This document shows positions 23,001 through 27,881 of a stretch of 27,881 nucleotides of DNA, one piece after another. Source of the DNA: Byssothecium circinans. Taxonomy: Eukaryota > Ascomycota > Dothideomycetes > Pleosporales > Massarinaceae. Position 1 is the first letter of the stretch. Each line of letters opens with the position of its first letter. Both the position numbers and the translations under genes were made by a program. The stretch spans positions 234,741 through 262,621 of the forward strand of contig ML977013.1 in assembly GCA_010015675.1 (NCBI GenBank). Direction: 5' to 3'. The notes under the pieces are model-generated. The model did no database searches. It saw only the letters and a program-made list of their open reading frames with translations, and had not been told where the DNA came from.

Positions 23001-23108
23001 TATGTAACTTCTTTCACCCCCATAAGTCTCCGTTGTCATCGCAAACTCTTTCAGCACCTCGTCATTCAGTTACCCTACACTTCTTTAAGACTTCTCGAAC
23101 AACTCATC

Positions 23109-23623
23109 ATGTACTTCTCCAAGACACTCATTGTGGCTGCGGCCATGGCCTTCGCTACAGAAGCCCTTGTGCTTCCAGTTGCTCATGGAAATGAACTCAG
23201 CAAGCGCGTCCAGGAACAAGATGAAGGCTGGAAAATTTCCAAGCGTGAAGTCGAGCAAGACGATGGCTGGAAAATTTCGAAGCGCAGCCCCGTTGAGGAG
23301 CAAGACGACGGCTGGAAGATCTCCAAGCGCGAAAATGACCAAGACGATGGTTGGAAGATCTCCAAGCGTGGGCAGGACCAAGATGATGGTTGGAAGATCT
23401 CCAAGCGCGAGCAAGACCAAGATGACGGCTGGAAGATCTCCAAGCGCGAGCAAGATCAGGATGATGGTTGGAAGATCTCGAAACGCCATGATGAGCAGGA
23501 CGATGGATGGAAGATCTCTAGGCGCGACCCCACTGTGGAGCAGGATGACGGCTGGAAGATCAGTGAGTATTCCCATCTTTTCGTCATCTGTGTTTCCCCG
23601 CTAACTTCCTGCCAGGCAAGTAG
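23109..23623 (+). CDS. Dikaritin-type (UstA-like) RiPP precursor with nine Kex2-processed repeats, 153 aa
   Basis: Secreted precursor of a ribosomal peptide family. Exon 1 is 23109-23562 and exon 2 is 23616-23623; splicing joins A to GC so the protein ends ...ISK. An N-terminal signal peptide (hydrophobic ~6-19) leads to a first dibasic site at NELSKR (28-33). Nine repeats of mostly 13 residues follow (starts at 34, 47, 60, 75, 88, 101, 114, 127, 140), each with the core (D/E)(D/E)GWKIS and separated by KR, or RR after repeat 8. Peptides released would be variants such as EQDQDDGWKIS (twice), GQDQDDGWKIS and HDEQDDGWKIS. Variable residues sit before the core, and the core is invariant except DEG in repeat 1. 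Three UstYa-family genes around it support a cyclised product. An alpha-pheromone precursor is unlikely because the core lacks the Cys/Trp pattern of those. Kex2 cleavage and ring formation are inferred. Confidence 0.9.
23209..23562 (+). repeat. In-frame tandem repeats of the precursor (39-bp base unit)
   Basis: Nine coding repeats of 39 bp (two carry extra 6-bp insertions giving SPVEEQ and DPTVEQ). They share GGCTGGAAGATCTCCAAGCG-like DNA but differ at many synonymous sites, while the GWKIS amino acids never change, which points to selection on the peptide. Confidence 0.85.
23563..23615 (+). other. Intron of the precursor gene
   Basis: A 53-nt intron with donor GTGAGT, acceptor TGCCAG and a GCTAAC branch site 9 nt before the acceptor. 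It splits the Ser codon of the ninth repeat. Without splicing the frame would run on to 23651 with unrelated residues. Confidence 0.85.
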
Positions 23624-24989
23624 GAACCGTTTATACTCCGGTCTAAGGTGACCCCTGTCGCAAATCGAAAGGGAGATCACAGGGGGATGGGTTTACGCGC
23701 TGTGTCGGATGAGAAATCTTGCTTGAGGGCAGTTTGACGGTCAGCTTTTATTAGTTCGTGAGACAGCACCCTCTGTCATGTCCATCATTCGCGAGATTTG
23801 AGTAGCTCAGTGGATTGGAACCTAGCCGTCTTTGATGTTTAGAATGAAACCGTGCTTGTAAATGCTCGTATAATCCCACTTCTTACCTCTACGCATGACC
23901 CAATAATATCCTATCTCTCCTAAACTAGTATAGCAGGGATCTACACCTTGCATATATTCTATTTACCAGATTAAGATAAGGCTCGCGGTTCCTGCCGCTG
24001 CCAAGCCCACGTTCCTGTTGCTAAACTACCATAAGCTTCACGATACTTGACCGTAAGCTTACATTCTTCGCCGCACTCTTACATGATGTGGCAAGCTGAA
24101 AACTATGACACTGATGAATGATTTGCTGGGATCTGAATATGGCTCACGGGCAATTTTTGCCGAAATTTCACGACCAAAAGACATGTATGTGTAATCTAGT
24201 TATTTGACTACTCGCCTACTGGGTTAACCGTAGAATACAACGGCCACTCATCAACTGTGTCAACGCTTTGCCCTTCAGGAGGCTTTCCGCAACACTAGCG
24301 CAAGAACTACTGTACATTCCTATGCTGCATGCCTTATATTTCAGCCAACATTGATGAGCTTCGTAATGCCAACCCTGAAAGCGTTTAGTGTCTCTTGTGT
24401 TTATATGCAGCCAAGTGAAAGTACGGGAAAAACCTTGGGGTACATTCACATCTGCATGTCAGCTGATGACGATAGTAAGCTGCTCGTATATGCACGACGG
24501 CTTTGACCGCCTTTTCCTTGTGCTGGACTCACATAACCAAACACGCAGCGGCCCGAGGTAAAACATAACGCATTTCCCCAAACCAATGATCAGTGCACAA
24601 ATCTCGGCGATGCTGTACTCAGGTCCACGTTTTAACGAAGTGTCATGCAGTGGCGATACATAGGGTCTCGGCCTACAATGAACGGAGAATCATGCAGTGG
24701 GCATGCACAGGTAGGTCACAATGTACTATCGGGGCTAACGGGAGATAGGAAGGACCCAGATACCTCTGCACCTCCGCAAGCATAGTCTCAGATACCACTA
24801 GGTAGAGTCTTACGGCGGCAAGCCGACGGAGGTGGTATTTGTTTCAAGCTGTAGATTCACACTGCACGCGGCGTGCCCGCACCATTGCAAATTTTGGGGG
24901 TCTGTAAGCTCCCTTATCATTTGTTACCCAGCTCTAGATATCCTCAACCCTTACTCCTCCGTCTTCAGAGCAGAGAGTACGTCGACGCC
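23624..24989. other. Intergenic region between precursor and right UstYa-like gene
   Basis: About 1.37 kb without a supported gene. A minus-strand open frame at 24216-24449 has no recognisable features. The decamer catgcagtgg occurs twice (24644-24653 and 24691-24700). A CGG-rich block with the palindrome CGGCAAGCCG lies at 24813-24829, and the promoter of the next gene lies in the last few hundred bases. Confidence 0.6.
24813..24829. promoter_or_regulatory. CGG cluster with palindrome, candidate zinc-cluster factor site
   Basis: Three CGG triplets, with CGGC-AA-GCCG at 24816-24825, about 165 bp before the ATG at 24990. It resembles in type, not exact spacing, the palindrome in the divergent promoter. 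Confidence 0.3.
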
Positions 24990-25757
24990 ATGTCTCCACT
25001 TTTGAAACAGCTCCAATACCACGACCTATCTCAAGATGAAGAGTCCTCCAGTTCCAGCGAGATACACATCGCTGTCACTAAACCCCATGGCTACTACTTC
25101 AGCAAACGCAAACTTGCTCTCCTTCTGGCCACCACCGCAACATTCTCAGGACTCATAACAGCACTCGCCATGTACCTCCTCACTCCCCCGCCCGCAGTCT
25201 GCGCGTCCCAAAAGCAGCAACTGTCATCCCATCTACCTTCAAGCAGTAGCATCGTATCCTACAAGTTCCCCCCAGAACCAGCAAAATCCCAATGCGGGCA
25301 CAGTGCTGCCGAAGCAATAGCCCTAAACTGTACCTACGACCCACTCCAAGTCCAATGGCTACCTGCCCACTGTCCACAAGACCACCTCTCCGATTTCCTG
25401 TCCGCGGCTGGCAAAGATCCCATCGACGGCACCGTGCCAAGCTCTACAGGCCAATGGCGTTATTACTACGACCAAAGCGGGAAGAAAGAGATTTCAAGTT
25501 TCGAAGAGCTGTCCAAACTACCTCATGAGCAAAGATATTGGACGACGGAGAGTGAGCATAGGTTTCATTGCACGTTTGTGTTGATGCGGATTCATGCTGC
25601 ATTATTGAGAGCGAGGAAGGGCGATTTGGTCATGGATGGCAAAACTTTGAATCCGAGTCATGCTAAGCATTGTATTTTTCAGCTGGCGGGGATGGCGAAG
25701 AGTCATTATGATGATAAGTTGCTTGCTCATGGAAATGTGGGGTATGGCTCGTGTTAA
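24990..25757 (+). CDS. UstYa-like (DUF3328) protein, divergent subfamily, 255 aa
   Basis: Single-exon gene, start at MSPLLKQLQ with a good context (gccATG); the open frame upstream has only a GTG and is treated as leader. An acidic Ser-rich N-terminus precedes one membrane helix (~41-64). The lumenal part has Cys at about 102, 114 and 128 with NC-TYD and WLPAHC (123-128), a GQWRYYYD stretch, and both family motifs HRFHC (190-194) and HAKHC (224-228). The same order of motifs is found in the gene at 19748-20494, so the two are paralogues or sister subfamily members and differ from the classical three-exon gene. The likely role is oxidation or cyclisation of the precursor repeats in the secretory pathway, inferred from context. 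Downstream AATAAA at 25916 may serve as polyadenylation signal. Confidence 0.85.
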   Translation: MSPLLKQLQYHDLSQDEESSSSSEIHIAVTKPHGYYFSKRKLALLLATTATFSGLITALAMYLLTPPPAVCASQKQQLSSHLPSSSSIVSYKFPPEPAKSQCGHSAAEAIALNCTYDPLQVQWLPAHCPQDHLSDFLSAAGKDPIDGTVPSSTGQWRYYYDQSGKKEISSFEELSKLPHEQRYWTTESEHRFHCTFVLMRIHAALLRARKGDLVMDGKTLNPSHAKHCIFQLAGMAKSHYDDKLLAHGNVGYGSC

Positions 25758-25915
25758 GGGGGTGGAACTTTGACACTGTTGAGCTTACAGATGACTCTGT
25801 CTATGGTCAAAATATGCTTTACTCAAAGGAGTGGAATTTGAGTGCGGAGAGATGATGCTTGTAATCAGGTTGTGAATTATGTAGAGAGGTCTTAGCGCCT
25901 CTTTCCTGGAATAGA

Positions 25916-25921
25916 AATAAA
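25916..25921 (+). terminator. Possible polyadenylation signal
   Basis: AATAAA within an A-rich stretch 158 bp after the stop of the right UstYa-like gene. Confidence 0.35.
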
Positions 25922-26038
25922 TAATCTGCGCTTCCTGCTTATGCTACGCCTCACCATAAGCACAACTAACGGTATATGTAGTAATCACATCCCTTCAAGA
26001 TTCTTACATCCTCATGCTGAATTGCTACAGCAGTAACG

Positions 26039-26473
26039 ATGACGACACTATCACCATGTTCGCATTCAAGTGACAACAGCTTCGGGCGTCGAGTCGATCG
26101 TCACTGCCGTAGCTTTGACTTTACTTTTCTCTTTGAGGATGTTGTGTTTATTGTTATTTCATCGGCTTTATTGGTTCTTTTCTTACATGCACGGCTGAAA
26201 TACCTTAAAGGCTCTACCATCAAGGTACTGTCGCGTCGTTTACTCGTTTTCAAAGTGGTATAAATCTCTCTTTACCTATGTGGTTTCCAATTTAAAGCAA
26301 ATAACTGATATGTTTAGGTGACGCTTTCTTTCATTGTTATACTGCAAACCCTCCTCATCATTTTCCGAAGTAGAGAAGCACTACTCCGAACACGCGCATT
26401 GGTAGCGACCACTGCAAGGCTTGCCAGCATATATGCCCACCCTGGAGAACCGTCGCCCAATCTATTTGAATAA
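26039..26473 (+). pseudogene. N-terminal remnant of an ABC-C type transporter
   Basis: Exon 1 at 26039-26257 and exon 2 at 26318-26473 are joined by a 60-nt intron (GTATAA...TTTAG), giving 124 residues. The start has the fungal ABC-C N-terminal pattern SFGRRVDRHCRSFDFTFLFED (cysteine, then FDFT-LFE), here ~14-34, followed by two membrane helices (~33-50 and ~74-90) and RTRALVATTA. This is the beginning of the TMD0 domain of multidrug-resistance-like ABC transporters, normally about 1400-1500 residues long. Here it ends at TAA 26471 after sequence that no longer resembles the family. The nucleotide-binding remnant at 26697-27041 belongs to the same gene type and orientation, so most of the transporter has been deleted. 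Family call is from recalled motifs. Confidence 0.6.
26258..26317 (+). other. Intron in the ABC transporter remnant
   Basis: A 60-nt phase-0 intron, donor GTATAA and acceptor TTTAG, with CTGAT as possible branch site. Splicing joins two hydrophobic coding stretches that follow each other in the family. Confidence 0.55.
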
Positions 26474-26696
26474 AGCTCCGAGAAAGTGGGAGAAAGTGAT
26501 TAATTGAGTGGTGGAGCAAAAACTATTGAGTAGACGATATATATGTATATATATATGGCCCCTTATGAGTCACGTGGTCATCTACGTGACTGAGTGGCCC
26601 ATGAATACCGTCTTCGAACACAGACCGGCCCTCAAACATCCTTGTCCTACATTTTTTGGCATTGACCCTATTTAGTGTGCTTGTATGCCGCACATT
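26474..26696. other. Non-coding scar between ABC transporter remnants
   Basis: About 220 bp replacing the missing transmembrane domains. It includes a (TA)n-rich stretch (~26537-26556) and an imperfect palindrome (26555-26602). The minus-strand open frame at 26523-26744 has no features of a real protein. Confidence 0.5.
26555..26602. repeat. Imperfect palindrome with AGTCACGT/ACGTGACT arms
   Basis: The inner arms agtcacgt and acgtgact surround ggtcatct, and the outer arms atggcc/ggcccat are also complementary. It includes TGAGTCA and CACGTG. It may be a hairpin, a regulatory site or the trace of a small element. Confidence 0.5.
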
Positions 26697-27041
26697 ATGG
26701 TTGATTCCTGCGTCAAACCTGGCATAATAGTAATTACAGGTCATGTCACATGCGGAAAGTCAACTTTTATAACCGCTTGTTTGAAGGAAGACTATATCCT
26801 TGCGGGATCCGTTTCCTACGCTTTCATAAAGGCGGCCTTATGTCCATAAACACCGTGGATTTTGGGCCAAACTGTACGTGGGGACGTTATCGTGACTTCT
26901 CCGTTCAATGCTAAGTTGCATAACTTTACTGTATGAGCGCGTGGGTTGGAGGAAGATTTCAAGACGAGTCTTACAGGAGGTTTGCGGGCAGTGGGGAGGA
27001 TTAGGAAAGCATTGAGCAGATGTTAGAAACAGCGCGTTGTA
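26697..27041 (+). pseudogene. Nucleotide-binding domain 1 remnant of an ABC-C transporter
   Basis: One plus-strand frame carries most landmarks of the first ATP-binding domain: a KPGIIVITG lead-in, Walker A as GHVTCGKST (26739-26765), a GSVSYAFIKAALCP stretch, then the Q-loop with TPWILGQTVR where the glutamine codon is now TAA (26847). Next come a TSPFNAKL stretch, GLEEDF (~26946-26963), and a degraded signature region ending KQRVV (27027-27041) with TAG at 27024. A TGA lies at 26934. The TAA and TAG fit CAA/CAG changed by RIP. After 27041 the similarity stops and AT-rich transposon DNA begins. It was missed as an open frame because of the three stops. Together with 26039-26473 it is a single, internally deleted transporter gene. 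Confidence 0.7.
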
Positions 27042-27049
27042 AGTTATTC

Positions 27050-27881
27050 CACTAACGCAGACTTGTCAACAAGCAAGTCAACTTATAGACTTGCTTAATA
27101 ACTTAGTAACTTAGTAACACTAAGTAGGCTAAGTTAGCAGTCTAGTTTTTATTAAGTAAGTTAAGTCTCTTACCTAGACTTGCTAGGTAGACTTAATAGA
27201 CTTAGTATTTTTTTAGTATATATTTAGCTTTTAGGCGTAAGAGATAAATAAGTAAATAATGTATAACGTAATCTACTATCGAATAGCCTAAACTATCAAA
27301 TAGCCTAAAATTCCTTAGTAACACTAACACTATCTTTAATGCGAAAATACCTTAATAATACTACTCTAAATAACTCTAACATAAAGGTAGACTATAGCTT
27401 GCCTTTACCACATATAATAGAGGCTAATTTAAAAGCTATTAAAGCGCTGCTAAGGCCTTTAATATTAAGCATCGCGTCCTTAGTTAATGCGCTAAAGGAA
27501 TACCTTTTTAACTAGAAATAGTTCTAAACTATTTAAAACTATCCTTAACTAAATAGGAGATGCTTATCTAATATATTCTTAACTTTAATTCGCAAGGATT
27601 TGCGCCTACGTTAGACGAAGTATTAGATATAGCGAATAAACTACTGCGCGAGCAGGGTAGTAAGAAGGTAGGCGTTAACTAGGCAGAATAGTTTATAAAC
27701 TATTTAGAACTATTATAAACAGCCTAGAACTATTTAAAGGACCGTTAGAAAGCTCTATAGGAGGATCCTAAGGTAGTTAGCATGTAGTTTAAGCTTATGC
27801 AGGACACTAAAGCAAAGTACAGTGTATATAATAATAATATATATAACTGTGAAAAGGTAATAGAGATATAGCAGAGATAGT
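27050..27881 (+). mobile_element. Pogo/Tigger-like transposon E, 5' part, RIP-degraded, cut by window end
   Basis: AT-rich sequence begins abruptly near 27050. The plus strand reads the N-terminal DNA-binding half of a pogo/Tigger-type transposase in changing frames. A psq helix-turn-helix remnant reads AAKAFNIKHRVLS (~27440-27480), then a CENP-B-type domain with NSQGFAPTLDEVLDIANKLL (~27580-27650) and KKVGVN (~27665). EDPKVV (~27765) and AKYSVYNNNIYN (~27810-27850) follow. The catalytic part would lie beyond the window. Stops are TAG/TAA in place of CAG/TGG. Its terminal repeat was not located. It differs from elements A and B. Confidence 0.65.

Larger units (their letters stand above)
22545..23108. 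promoter_or_regulatory. Shared divergent promoter of UstYa gene and precursor gene
   Basis: The two start codons (22544 minus and 23109 plus) are separated by 564 bp, with no gene between, so both genes can be driven by common regulatory sites. A palindrome CTCGG-TG-CCGAG lies at 22931-22942 and is a candidate zinc-cluster regulator site (CGG/CCG half sites). The precursor side has TATAAG at 22995-23000 and a pyrimidine-rich leader up to the ATG. Control by a cluster regulator is inferred. Confidence 0.6.

Noticed and set aside
23085..23576. 163-codon minus-strand open frame over the precursor, Leu/Ile/Val-rich
   Set aside because: It is the antisense of the coding repeats; repetitive codons without stops on one strand often give this. 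The plus-strand gene has signal peptide, dibasic sites and a proper intron.
23109..23623. Precursor as an alpha-type mating pheromone gene
   Set aside because: Architecture is similar (signal, repeats, KR), but the core DDGWKIS lacks the paired Trp/Cys layout of ascomycete alpha pheromones, and three UstYa-family genes lie next to it.
24216..24449. 77-codon minus-strand open frame
   Set aside because: No recognisable feature and located in the intergenic region; treated as chance.
24873..24989. Upstream extension of the right UstYa-like gene
   Set aside because: It would need a GTG start; the ATG at 24990 has a better context and leaves a normal short N-terminus before the membrane helix.
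26523..26744. 73-codon minus-strand open frame
   Set aside because: It overlaps the palindrome and the NBD1 remnant on the other strand and has low-complexity ends.
1..27881. tRNA, rRNA or CRISPR array
   Set aside because: No cloverleaf, rRNA-like block or regular spacer pattern was seen; the regular repeats are LTR units, a 105-bp array and the coding repeats.

Overview
The window looks like a filamentous ascomycete (Pezizomycotina) chromosome. Evidence for this: 52-65 nt spliceosomal introns with GTGAGT/GTAAGT donors, UstYa-family (DUF3328) genes, fungal Tc1/Fot1/pogo and chromovirus elements, and heavy repeat-induced point mutation (RIP). RIP shows as C-to-T and G-to-A changes at CpA/TpG, so transposon reading frames carry TAG/TAA where Gln or Trp codons are expected.

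Layout: (1) 1-19252 is an AT-rich transposon graveyard with nested insertions. A Fot1/pogo-like element A (404-13350, matching ~48-bp inverted ends, TA target) is split by an unclassified element with ~233-bp direct terminal repeats (~1511-4860) and by a minus-strand chromodomain Ty3/gypsy element (4866-12315, 5-bp target duplication ctaag). Next come a minus-strand Tc1-like element C (~13372-15722), itself split by a 1074-bp TA-flanked inverted-repeat element F (14328-15401); a plus-strand Tc1-like element D (~15723-16975); and a second Fot1-like element B (~17146-19252). (2) 19253-27041 is a GC-balanced island. It holds a broken MFS transporter tail, a divergent UstYa-like gene (-), a classical three-exon UstYa gene (-), a signal-peptide-bearing precursor with nine Kex2-spaced repeats of the core DDGWKIS (+), a second divergent UstYa-like gene (+), and an internally deleted ABC-C transporter pseudogene. 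(3) About 27050 to the window end is AT-rich again and holds the N-terminal part of a third pogo/Tigger-like transposase (E).

The genes in the island fit a dikaritin-type (ustiloxin/asperipin-like) ribosomal peptide cluster. The precursor would enter the secretory pathway, be cut at KR/RR by a Kex2-type protease (not in the window), and the repeated peptides would be oxidised, possibly cyclised, by the three membrane-anchored HxxHC proteins. The precursor and the classical UstYa gene share one 564-bp divergent promoter. No tyrosinase, P450, peptidase, methyltransferase or cluster transcription factor is visible, so this is either a minimal cluster or the remains of a larger one cut down by transposons. 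Both neighbouring transporters are degenerate. The repeated core with Trp-Lys-Ile-Ser does not match a dikaritin core that I recognise (ustiloxin, phomopsin, asperipin), which makes the precursor the most interesting object in the window.
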